DNA of 7,091 nt from Gammaproteobacteria bacterium (lineage in GTDB: Bacteria > Pseudomonadota > Gammaproteobacteria > Steroidobacterales > Steroidobacteraceae), in NCBI GenBank assembly GCA_025350345.1, contig JANXYA010000242.1, forward strand, positions 1-7,091. Reading direction: 5' to 3'. The notes beneath the pieces are model-generated. The model searched no databases. It was given only the letters and a program-made list of their open reading frames with translations, and was not told the origin of the DNA. The translations under genes were made by a program, and so were the position numbers. Positions 1 to 5,868 of this stretch are shown in pieces (positions within the stretch are counted from its first letter, which is position 1; each line of letters starts with the position of its first letter).

Positions 1-289
1 CGAGAAACACGAGCACGACGGTGAACGCCCTGCCCGAGTTGGAGAGGGGGTGGACCTCGCCGTAGCCCACGGTGGACAGCGTGATCGCCGTCATGTAGAA
101 AGCGTCGAACCAAGGCCAGCCCTCGAGCAGGACATAGCCCCCGGTCCCCAGCGCGAAGATCGCCGCGAGCAGGGCGGACGCCAGCGTGTCCCCGCGCCGG
201 CCCTGGAGTGCTCGCCCGTCGAATCTGAATGCCACTGGCTCGTCCGGGTGCGTCCACACTCCGGCGGCAATGCGGCGCGGACCGCTCAT
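1..289 (-). CDS. Chimeric ORF: SoxA N-terminus fused in frame to a K+ channel pore (partial, cut by window edge)
   Basis: The ORF starts at ATG 289-287, overlapping the soxD stop as ATGA, which is the normal soxD/soxA junction. Residues 1-42 read like the N-terminus of the sarcosine oxidase alpha subunit: a PVAFRFDGRALQG stretch followed by GDTLASALLA, the start of its ferredoxin-like domain. From about residue 43 the protein instead matches small two-TM potassium channels (Ion_trans_2): a hydrophobic helix at about 36-55, GYVLLEGWPWFDAFYMT, the filter TVGYGE at 73-78, then HPLSNSGRAFT and the start of the second helix. SoxA is normally near 950-1000 residues and should continue with its FAD/NAD and folate domains; none of that follows. 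The frame is open through the junction (about 161-181) to the window edge. Both halves are recognised with good confidence. Whether the fusion is biological or an assembly artefact cannot be decided here. Confidence 0.8.
   Translation of the reverse strand, partial: MSGPRRIAAGVWTHPDEPVAFRFDGRALQGRRGDTLASALLAAIFALGTGGYVLLEGWPWFDAFYMTAITLSTVGYGEVHPLSNSGRAFTVVLVFL
161..181 (-). other. Probable recombination or misjoin junction between soxA and a K+ channel gene
   Basis: Homology switches from SoxA to potassium channel within the codons for residues 37-43 of the minus-strand ORF. An alanine/leucine run here (ASALLAA) would suit either family, so the exact breakpoint is blurred and short shared sequence such as CTGCTCGCG may have mediated it. 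No repeat, insertion sequence or target duplication is visible at the site. Confidence 0.55.
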
Positions 290-588
290 GGGGGAGCGGC
301 CCCCGGCGGCGCAGCTTCCGGTGGCGCAGCCAGTCGATCCTGCGGATGGCCGACGGCGTGGATCTCGTGCGTGACGGTGTGGCGAACGAGCTTCAGGAGC
401 TTGCGGCAGCCACCGACGTGCAACCACCACTCCACATGCCAGCCCCGCTGGTTTGTTCGTTTATAGGTGCAGGCGCTGTACTCCGCCAGTCCCGCCTCCG
501 CCTCGGGGCGCGGCACGGCGGCATCGCCACGGTAGCGAAACTCGGTCTCGTCGCGTACGCCGCACCAGGGACAGGGGATTCGCAGCAC
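286..588 (-). CDS. soxD: Sarcosine oxidase delta subunit (SoxD)
   Basis: This is the small zinc-binding subunit of heterotetrameric sarcosine oxidase, the cytosolic enzyme that oxidatively demethylates sarcosine to glycine with H2O2 and 5,10-methylene-THF as products. The 100-residue protein opens with the family hallmark MLRIPCPWCGVRDETEFRY. The four expected zinc ligands are present as C6, C9, H57 and C61, and the C-terminal half has the HTVTHEIHAV motif. The start is a GTG, chosen because the conserved N-terminus begins there; the Shine-Dalgarno signal is poor. It begins 11 bp after the soxB stop and ends in a 4-bp ATGA overlap with the soxA start, so it is mid-operon and probably translationally coupled. 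After about residue 84 a Pro/Ala-rich tail (LAAPPEAAPPGAAPP) extends past the usual end. The middle (LAEYSACTYKRTNQ) is also divergent from typical SoxD. Confidence 0.92.
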   Translation of the reverse strand: MLRIPCPWCGVRDETEFRYRGDAAVPRPEAEAGLAEYSACTYKRTNQRGWHVEWWLHVGGCRKLLKLVRHTVTHEIHAVGHPQDRLAAPPEAAPPGAAPP

Positions 589-599
589 GGGATTGCCAG

Positions 600-1928
600 T
601 CAGTGCGCGTAGGGGAAGGGGCCGAGCCCGCGTTCATCGAGGGTTCGCCCCGTCGCGAATCGATCAAGATCCAGGTGGGCAGCCAGCGGATGCGGCTCGC
701 CGCGTGCAATCAGATGGGCCGTGGCCATCCCGCCGGCGGGGATCGCCTTGAAGCCGCCGTAGCACCAGCCGCAGTTGATCACCAATCCGTCAAGCGGCGT
801 GCGCGAGATGATCGGCGAGCCGTCCATGCTCATGTCCATGACGCCGCCCCATTGCCGCAGGACCCGGAGCCGGGCGAGACCGGGCATCAGGGTCAGGCCG
901 GCGGCCGCCACGTCCTCGGCCATCGGCAGGGTGCCGCGCTGGCCGTAGCTGTTGTAGCCATCGATGCCTCCGCCGAAGACGAGCCCACCCTTGTCCGACT
1001 GGCTGACATAGAAGTGTCCGGCACCATAGGTCAGGACCACATCGAGGACGGGCTTGACCGGCTCGCTCACGAAGGCCTGCAGGACGTGCGTCTCGATCGG
1101 CAGGCGCAATCCGGCCATGGCGGCGAGGTGCGAGGAATGCCCGGCGACTGCAAGGCATACCGTATCGGCTTCGATGAGGCCGTAAGGCGTGTCCACTCCG
1201 CGCACCCGCTGGCCCGCGCGCCGGATACTGCTGACCTCGCAGTGCTCGATGATGTCCACGCCGGCCGCGGAGGCCGCGCGCGCGTAGCCCCAGGCCACCG
1301 CGTCGTGGCGCACCGTTCCGCCCCGCGGCTGCAGAAAGCCACCGAGCACCGGATAGCGGCCGTTGTCCAGGTCAACTAGGGGCACCAGCGCCTTGACGGC
1401 ATCGCGCTCAAGCGCCAGCGCGTCCACGGACAGGAGCCGCATGCCGTTGGCGCGGCGCGTGAACAGGTCGCGCTGCGATTCGGTGTGAAACAGATTCAGC
1501 GTGCCGCGCTGGCTGACCATCGCGTTGAAATTCAGCCGCCGCTCGAGCCCTTCCCACAGGCGCAGCGAGTAGTCGTAGAAGCGCACATTGTCCGGGCGGA
1601 AATAGTTGGAGCGGATGATGGTCGTATTGCGCCCGACATTGCCGAGGCCGAGCGGGCCCTTCTCGATGACCGCGACGTCATGGATGCCGAATTCGGTGGC
1701 CAGGTAGTAGGCGGTCGCCAGTCCATGGCCGCCGGCGCCTACGATCACCACCCGGTAGCGGGGGCGCGGCGTCGCCTTGTGCCAGGCGCGCGACCAGCCG
1801 CGGTGGCCAATGAGTCCTTCCAGGAACAGTCGCGCGGCGGAATAACGACCGCTCGCTGCGCGCTGCGCATTCGCATGAATCGGGCGTGTGTTCGGCACCA
1901 GGTGAATCCGCGCTCGCGGTCGCGGCAT
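600..1928 (-). CDS. soxB: Sarcosine oxidase beta subunit (SoxB)
   Basis: This is the DAO-type flavoprotein subunit carrying the sarcosine oxidation site. Residues 60-69 form the Rossmann FAD-binding loop (VVIVGAGGHG), followed by GLATAYYLA and an acidic strand end (VAVIEK). GRNTTIIRSNYF (99-110), GGTVRHDAVAWGYAR (203-217), SDKGGLVFGG (311-320) and GWCYGGFKA (387-395) are all SoxB signatures. H208 in the GGTVRHD motif corresponds to the histidine that carries covalent FMN in characterised enzymes. The 442 residues exceed the usual roughly 415: about 25 extra residues precede the conserved RYSAARLFLEGLIGHRGW start. The ATG is supported by AGGGGG about 9 nt upstream; the only later in-frame alternative seen before the conserved region is a GTG at codon 11. 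It is the first gene of a minus-strand soxB-soxD-soxA operon, divergent from the betaine-type transporter. Confidence 0.96.
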   Translation of the reverse strand: MPRPRARIHLVPNTRPIHANAQRAASGRYSAARLFLEGLIGHRGWSRAWHKATPRPRYRVVIVGAGGHGLATAYYLATEFGIHDVAVIEKGPLGLGNVGRNTTIIRSNYFRPDNVRFYDYSLRLWEGLERRLNFNAMVSQRGTLNLFHTESQRDLFTRRANGMRLLSVDALALERDAVKALVPLVDLDNGRYPVLGGFLQPRGGTVRHDAVAWGYARAASAAGVDIIEHCEVSSIRRAGQRVRGVDTPYGLIEADTVCLAVAGHSSHLAAMAGLRLPIETHVLQAFVSEPVKPVLDVVLTYGAGHFYVSQSDKGGLVFGGGIDGYNSYGQRGTLPMAEDVAAAGLTLMPGLARLRVLRQWGGVMDMSMDGSPIISRTPLDGLVINCGWCYGGFKAIPAGGMATAHLIARGEPHPLAAHLDLDRFATGRTLDERGLGPFPYAH

Positions 1929-2038
1929 TTGAGCATGCCCCCTAGGGGTTTACAAGTACGCCGCCGCGCGCATCGTGGGCTTGACGCGCACGCCAACAAA
2001 CGACAACTTGTGCCGCAGGGCAGAGGTGGAGGCGCCGC
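1929..2038. promoter_or_regulatory. Divergent intergenic region between soxB and the osmF-like operon
   Basis: This 110-bp gap separates the soxB start (minus) from the binding-protein start (plus), so it must carry both promoters unless transcription enters from outside. It holds a perfect 10-bp palindrome CCCCTAGGGG at 1939-1948, just upstream of soxB. It also holds a TTGACG hexamer at 1981-1986 that resembles a plus-strand -35 element but has no convincing -10 about 17 bp later. No clear sigma-70 promoter is visible for soxB. That a promoter exists here is inferred from gene layout; individual boxes are weak. Confidence 0.5.
2028..2032 (+). promoter_or_regulatory. Shine-Dalgarno GGAGG fixing the TTG start of the binding-protein gene
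   Basis: A consensus GGAGG lies 6 nt before the TTG at 2039. This spacing, with a good signal peptide beginning at that TTG, decides the start in the absence of a nearby ATG. Confidence 0.75.
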
Positions 2039-2959
2039 TTGTCGAAGCTGCTGAAGTCCCTGAGTGTGGTGGCGCTCCTCGCGCTATTGGGCCTGGGCGG
2101 CATGAATTCGTCGCACGCCGCCGTCGTTGTTTCCTCCAAACTCTCGAGCGAGTCCGTGATGATCGGGCAGATGATCCGGCTGCTGCTCAATGCAGCCGGC
2201 ATCCCCACCGTGGATCGCACCGCCCTCGGCGCGACTCCGGTGGTCCGCAAGGCGCTGATCGCCGGCGAGATCGACATCTACACCGAATACACCGGCAATG
2301 CCGGCTTCTTCTTCAACCGCAGCTCCGATCCGGCCTGGAAGGATCTGCGCCAGGGGTACGAGCTGGGTTCGCGCCTCGACTACGACGCCAACCGGATCGT
2401 GTGGCTGGCGCCGGCGAATGCCAGCAACGCCTGGGCGCTCGCGGTGCGCAAGGATGTGGCCAGGACCAATCATCTGCGGACCATGAGCGACTTTGCACAC
2501 TGGGTCAGTGGCGGCGGGCGGGTCGTGCTCGCCTGCTCCGCGGAGTTTGCCAACGCCGGCACCCTGCGTTCGCTCGAAAGGACCTACGGGTTCACGATGC
2601 GCTCGGACCAGCTGATCGTGCTGGCCGGTGGCGAGACCTCGGCGACCATCGGCGCCGCCGCGGCGCGGACCAACGGCACCAACACGGCGATGGTGTACGG
2701 GACCGATGGCGGCATCGTGGCGGCCGATCTGCAAGTGCTGGAAGATGACAAGCATGACCAGCCCGTCTACGCCCCCGTCCCGATCATTCGCGAGGCGGTG
2801 CTCAAGGCCAACCCGCGGATCGCTCCGCTCGTGGCGCCCCTAATGGAGAGCTTCGACAGCGCGACGCTGCAGGCGCTGAATGCGCGGGTCCAGGTCAATG
2901 GCGAGTCGGCCGCGTCGGTCGCCGCGGACTATCTGAAATCCCGCAGGCTCCTGCCTTGA
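2039..2959 (+). CDS. osmF: Periplasmic glycine betaine/quaternary-amine binding protein, OsmF/YehZ type
   Basis: This is the substrate-binding component of a type I ABC importer, secreted to the periplasm. Residues 1-27 form a Sec signal peptide (MSKLLK, hydrophobic core VALLALLGLG, cleavage expected after SHA). The mature part has OpuC/YehZ-type landmarks: SSESVMIGQMI (36-46), GATPVVRKAL (64-73), EIDIYTEYTGNAGFFF (77-92), WLAPANASNAWALAVR (122-137), LAGGET (195-200), MVYGTDGGI (218-226) and YAPVPIIREAVLKANP (244-259). The aligned order and 306-residue length match E. coli OsmF (YehZ). The TTG start is supported by a GGAGG 6 nt upstream. The stop overlaps the next start by 4 bp (TTGA). E. coli YehZYXW is known as a low-affinity betaine transporter. 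Substrate here is inferred; another methylated amine such as dimethylglycine or sarcosine is possible given the adjacent sox genes. Confidence 0.93.
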   Translation: MSKLLKSLSVVALLALLGLGGMNSSHAAVVVSSKLSSESVMIGQMIRLLLNAAGIPTVDRTALGATPVVRKALIAGEIDIYTEYTGNAGFFFNRSSDPAWKDLRQGYELGSRLDYDANRIVWLAPANASNAWALAVRKDVARTNHLRTMSDFAHWVSGGGRVVLACSAEFANAGTLRSLERTYGFTMRSDQLIVLAGGETSATIGAAAARTNGTNTAMVYGTDGGIVAADLQVLEDDKHDQPVYAPVPIIREAVLKANPRIAPLVAPLMESFDSATLQALNARVQVNGESAASVAADYLKSRRLLP

Positions 2960-4119
2960 GCCTGCGCCGGCTCCCTGCGCTCGATCCGCTGGGGACACTG
3001 CTCAGCGCCGTGGGCGTTGTCGCACTTGTCTTCCTGCCGTTCGTGGTATTCAAGGCCAACCGGATAGTTCCGGGCGAGGCGCGCGCGCTGCTGGAATTCT
3101 TGCCCGCATGGGCGGCGCTTAGCTTCGTGCTGGTGCTGGCCCTGGTTGCCCTCGTGGCGGTCGGTGTTTCCAATGCCAGGGTGCGCCTCGCCTTTGCCCT
3201 GGCAGGGGTGATTGCCGTCGCGTCTGCCGTGGCGGCCGCCGGCAACGCCCTGACCCCGCCGGGCAACCAGGTCATCCGGATTTCGCCCGGTGCGGGTTTC
3301 TGGCTGCTGCTCATCGGGCTTGGGCTCCTGGCCACCGATGCGGTCACGCGCATGCGTCCGGGGCCCGGCATGCGCGTGCTCCTGCTCGTGCTGTCCGTGC
3401 TCGCGGCGGGTCTGGCCATTGCCAGCGGGGCTTTTGACCACCTCTCGATCATGCGCGAATACGCGGTGAACTCGGATCGCTTTGCACGCGAGGCCCGCCG
3501 GCACCTGTTGCTGGCGTTTGGATCGTTGGCTGCGGCAGTCGTGGTCGCACTGCCCCTCGGGATTCTCTGCCACCGGATTCCCCGGATCCGCGCCGGTGTG
3601 CTGGGCGTGCTCAATCTCATCCAGACCATTCCGTCAATCGCGCTGTTCGGCATCCTGATGGCGCCGCTAGGCGCTCTGGCGGCGGCGGTCCCCTGGGCCG
3701 CTGATCTGGGCATCCGCGGCATCGGGGCCGCGCCCGCCGTGGTGGCGCTGTTTCTGTATTCACTGTTGCCGGTAGTCGCCAATACCGTGGTGGGCCTCGC
3801 GCGGGTGTCCCCCGCCGCGGTCGATGCGGCGCGCGGGATGGGATTGACGCGGGGGCAGATCCTGGCACACATCGAGCTGCCGCTGGCGCTGCCGGTGATA
3901 CTCACCGGCATTCGCATCGTGCTCGTGCAGAATATCGGGCTCGTGACCGTGGCGGCGCTGATCGGCGGCGGCGGCTTCGGCGCCTTCGTCTTCCAGGGGA
4001 TTGGGCAGACGGCGATGGACCTGGTGCTGCTCGGAGCGATCCCGATCGTGATGCTGGCCTTCTCCTCAGCGCTCCTGCTGGATGCGCTGGTCGATCTCAT
4101 GAACCGGGCGGCGCGATGA
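2956..4119 (+). CDS. yehY: ABC transporter permease, YehY type (long form with N-terminal membrane domain)
   Basis: This is an inner-membrane permease of the OsmF/YehZYXW-type importer. The 387-residue protein has two parts. Residues 1-160 contain about five hydrophobic segments (roughly 14-32, 52-71, 78-98, 114-130, 140-158), the extra membrane domain typical of YehY. Residues about 183-385 form the BPD_transp_1 permease core, with the EAA-type loop DAARGMGLTRGQILAHIELPLALP at 290-313 that docks to the ATPase. A conserved NLIQTIPSIALFGILM stretch lies at 220-235. The start is a TTG whose last two bases are shared with the osmF stop (TTGA). No strong Shine-Dalgarno is present, so translation is probably coupled; a GTG at codon 19 is the nearest alternative but would cut into the first membrane segment. 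The stop overlaps yehX as ATGA. Confidence 0.92.
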   Translation: MSLRRLPALDPLGTLLSAVGVVALVFLPFVVFKANRIVPGEARALLEFLPAWAALSFVLVLALVALVAVGVSNARVRLAFALAGVIAVASAVAAAGNALTPPGNQVIRISPGAGFWLLLIGLGLLATDAVTRMRPGPGMRVLLLVLSVLAAGLAIASGAFDHLSIMREYAVNSDRFAREARRHLLLAFGSLAAAVVVALPLGILCHRIPRIRAGVLGVLNLIQTIPSIALFGILMAPLGALAAAVPWAADLGIRGIGAAPAVVALFLYSLLPVVANTVVGLARVSPAAVDAARGMGLTRGQILAHIELPLALPVILTGIRIVLVQNIGLVTVAALIGGGGFGAFVFQGIGQTAMDLVLLGAIPIVMLAFSSALLLDALVDLMNRAAR

Positions 4120-5051
4120 TCAGCATCGAGGCGCTGACCAAGCAGTACGGTGCGATGAGGGTCGTCGACGAGGTGTCGATGTCGATCGAGAGCGGCTCGA
4201 TCACCGTGATCGTGGGCACTTCGGGGTCCGGAAAGTCGACCCTGCTGCGCATGATCAACCGGCTGGTCGAGCCGACGAGCGGGCGGGTGCTGATCGACGG
4301 CAACGACACGGCTTCGATGCCGGCGCATCTGCTGCGGCGGCGGATCGGTTATGCGATCCAGAGCAATGGGCTGTTTCCGCACCGGACCGTGGCCGAGAAT
4401 ATCGCGACCGTGCCGCGACTCCTGGGATGGGAGAAGGCTCGCATCGCGGCCCGGGTGGAGGAACTCCTGCGGGTGTTCCAGCTTGATCCGGTCGCCTGCG
4501 GCAGCAAATTCCCGCATCAACTGTCGGGCGGTGAACAGCAGCGGGTGGGCGTCGCCCGTGCGCTCGCGGCCGAGCCCGCGCTGCTGCTGATGGATGAGCC
4601 CTTCGGGGCGCTCGACCCGGTCATCCGCAGCAAGGCGCAGGACGACCTGCTCGACATCCAGCGGCGCTTCGGCACGACGATCGTGCTGGTCACCCATGAC
4701 ATGGACGAGGCCTTCCGGCTCGGCGATCGCGTCGCGGTCATGCGCCAGGGTCGCGTCCTGCAGCACGACCGGCCAGGCGTGCTGCTGACCCGACCGGCCG
4801 ATCCTTTCGTGACGCGCCTGAGCGGCACCGCGGATCGTGCCCTGAAGCTCCTGTCACTCACGACCGCCGGGGAATTGGCCGAGCCCGGTCCGAGGGAATC
4901 CCGGACCGTGGCCGCGGGGGCATCGCTCCGCGAGGTGCTCTCCGATCTGATCTGGAGCGGTGCGGAGGCGGCAACCGTGCTGAACCCCGACGGGACGAGT
5001 GCCGGCCGCGTGAGCCTCGCGCGCCTGCTCGCGCACGGGCGGCAGAGCTGA
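4116..5051 (+). CDS. yehX: ABC transporter ATP-binding protein, YehX type (quaternary amine importer)
   Basis: This cytoplasmic ATPase drives the YehY/YehW channel. All nucleotide-binding motifs are intact: Walker A GTSGSGKST at 34-42, Q-loop Q82, signature LSGGEQQRVG at 136-145, Walker B LLLMDEP at 156-162, D-loop FGALDP, and switch H194 in VTHDMDEA. After the ATPase core (to about residue 235) there is a roughly 75-residue C-terminal extension that looks like a single degenerate CBS-type module (TVAAGASLREVLSDLIWSG, then TVLNPDGTSAGRVSLARLL). Related betaine-importer ATPases use CBS modules to sense ionic strength; here that role is inference only. The 311-residue length fits YehX. The ATG overlaps the yehY stop (ATGA), and the stop overlaps the yehW start (TGATG), so all four genes look translationally coupled. 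Confidence 0.95.
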   Translation: MISIEALTKQYGAMRVVDEVSMSIESGSITVIVGTSGSGKSTLLRMINRLVEPTSGRVLIDGNDTASMPAHLLRRRIGYAIQSNGLFPHRTVAENIATVPRLLGWEKARIAARVEELLRVFQLDPVACGSKFPHQLSGGEQQRVGVARALAAEPALLLMDEPFGALDPVIRSKAQDDLLDIQRRFGTTIVLVTHDMDEAFRLGDRVAVMRQGRVLQHDRPGVLLTRPADPFVTRLSGTADRALKLLSLTTAGELAEPGPRESRTVAAGASLREVLSDLIWSGAEAATVLNPDGTSAGRVSLARLLAHGRQS

Positions 5052-5788
5052 TGCCGCGCGCGGCCACGCTCCTGCGAATCGCAGCGATCGGCCTGCTGGT
5101 CGGGTTTCTGGCAGCGCCGCAGCGCTTTGCCCCGCTGTTCGCGCCGCTGACCCAGTACGGTGCGCCGCCGATCTACGATCAGGGCAACCTGCTGTCCCTC
5201 GCGCTCGCCCATCTCGGCACCGTGTTCATCGCCGCAGCGGCGAGCACGCTGGTTGCCGTGGGGCTCGCGATCCTGGTGACGCGTGCGAGCGGCGCGCAAT
5301 TCCTGTCCCTGTCGCGCACGCTGGCCAACATCGGGCAGACCTTTCCGCCGGTGGCGGTACTCGCCGTCGCCGTGCCACTGGTCGGCTTCGGCCAGACCCC
5401 GACCCTGATCGCGCTGTTCGCCTACGGCTTGCTGCCGATCTTCGAGAACACGGTGGCCGGATTCCAGGGCTGCCCACCCGCCGTCATCGAGGCGGCGAAC
5501 GGGATGGGCATGAGCGCGCGCCAGCGCCTGCTCGCGGTGGAGCTGCCGCTCGCCATGCCGCTGATCCTTGAAGGTGTCCGGCTCTCCCTGGTCATCAACG
5601 TGGGCACGGCCACGATCGGATCCACGGTGGCGGCCAAGGGACTGGGCGAGGTGATCATTGCCGGGCTCCTCTCCAACAACACCGCCTTCGTCCTGCAGGG
5701 CGGATTGCTGACGGGCCTGATGGCGATCCTGCTCTACGACGCGATGGTGATGCTCGAGCGGCGCCTGCTGCGCACGGTGCCCGCCTGA
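5051..5788 (+). CDS. yehW: ABC transporter permease, YehW type (short form)
   Basis: This is the second inner-membrane permease of the importer, 245 residues. An N-terminal membrane helix (8-22) precedes a periplasmic stretch with TQYGAPPIYDQGNLLSLALAH. The BPD_transp_1 core then contains the conserved NIGQTFPPVAVLAVAVPL (93-110) and the EAA loop EAANGMGMSARQRLLAVELPLAMP at 147-170, followed by GTATIGSTVAAKGLGEVI. These features and the position match E. coli yehW, last gene of yehZYXW. It overlaps yehX by one base (TGATG). The last helix is followed by a short basic tail (ERRLLRTVPA). An imperfect hairpin lies directly after the stop and may end the operon. Confidence 0.93.
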   Translation: MPRAATLLRIAAIGLLVGFLAAPQRFAPLFAPLTQYGAPPIYDQGNLLSLALAHLGTVFIAAAASTLVAVGLAILVTRASGAQFLSLSRTLANIGQTFPPVAVLAVAVPLVGFGQTPTLIALFAYGLLPIFENTVAGFQGCPPAVIEAANGMGMSARQRLLAVELPLAMPLILEGVRLSLVINVGTATIGSTVAAKGLGEVIIAGLLSNNTAFVLQGGLLTGLMAILLYDAMVMLERRLLRTVPA

Positions 5789-5813
5789 GTGGAGGCCGGT
5801 TTCCGCCCTCTGC
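5789..5813 (+). terminator. Imperfect GC hairpin after yehW, possible operon-end structure
   Basis: GAGGCCGG at 5792-5799 pairs with CCGCCCTC at 5803-5810 around a TTT loop with one C-C mismatch; two wobble pairs and a G-C pair extend the stem to 5789/5813. It starts immediately after the yehW stop. There is no T-tract after it, so it is a weak candidate for intrinsic termination and may instead stabilise the mRNA 3' end. Confidence 0.3.
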
Positions 5814-5840
5814 ACTGTGAGGCATCCCGCAGCGTGGCGG

Positions 5841-5868
5841 CATGAGTTTGATTACAATCAAACTCATG
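5841..5868. promoter_or_regulatory. Perfect 28-bp palindrome containing a consensus FNR/ANR-type box
   Basis: Arms CATGAGTTTGATT (5841-5853) and AATCAAACTCATG (5856-5868) are exact reverse complements around a 2-bp AC centre. The core, TTGAT-TACA-ATCAA at 5848-5861, is an exact match to the FNR/ANR-family consensus TTGAT-N4-ATCAA. TACAAT at 5853-5858 also resembles a sigma-70 -10 element, although no good -35 is seen. The site is AT-rich against its GC-rich surroundings. It overlaps the first possible start codons of the desaturase, and lies about 40-67 bp before the in-frame ATG at 5908. Binding by an FNR-family regulator is inferred; the symmetry beyond the 14-bp core would also suit a TetR- or GntR-like repressor. 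Confidence 0.6.

Noticed and set aside
50..466. Plus-strand open frame of 138 codons at the left edge
   Set aside because: It is antisense to the soxD/soxA-channel reading frame, with repeated GGAA codons from a GC-rich stretch and no domain.
453..1379. 308-codon open frame on the plus strand
   Set aside because: It is antisense to soxB and soxD, both supported by strong family motifs; composition is that of a shadow frame.
1981..2009. TTGACG with a possible -10 about 17 bp downstream as a sigma-70 promoter for osmF
   Set aside because: The hexamer at the -10 position matches the consensus poorly, so it is mentioned only within the intergenic region and not called as a promoter.
1952..2011. 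Inverted hexamers ACAAGT (1952-1957) and ACTTGT (2006-2011) in the divergent gap
   Set aside because: Six bases separated by 48 bp is within chance expectation, and the symmetry does not extend.
1975..2748. 257-codon plus-strand frame starting just before the binding-protein gene
   Set aside because: It is in another frame of the osmF gene, which has a signal peptide, Shine-Dalgarno and full family match; this frame has none.
2895..4766. 623-codon open frame on the minus strand
   Set aside because: It lies antisense to yehY and yehX, has low-complexity Arg/Ser/Pro/Thr-rich composition, and spans two well-recognised genes on the other strand. It is a GC-rich shadow frame.
4517..5815. 432-codon open frame on the minus strand
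   Set aside because: It is antisense to the ends of yehX and all of yehW, with Arg/Gln/His-rich unstructured composition and no recognisable domain.
5655..5867. Minus-strand ORF beginning at the mirror ATG of the 28-bp palindrome
   Set aside because: The ATG arises only because the palindrome is symmetric; the rest is antisense to the yehW 3' end and has no recognisable features.
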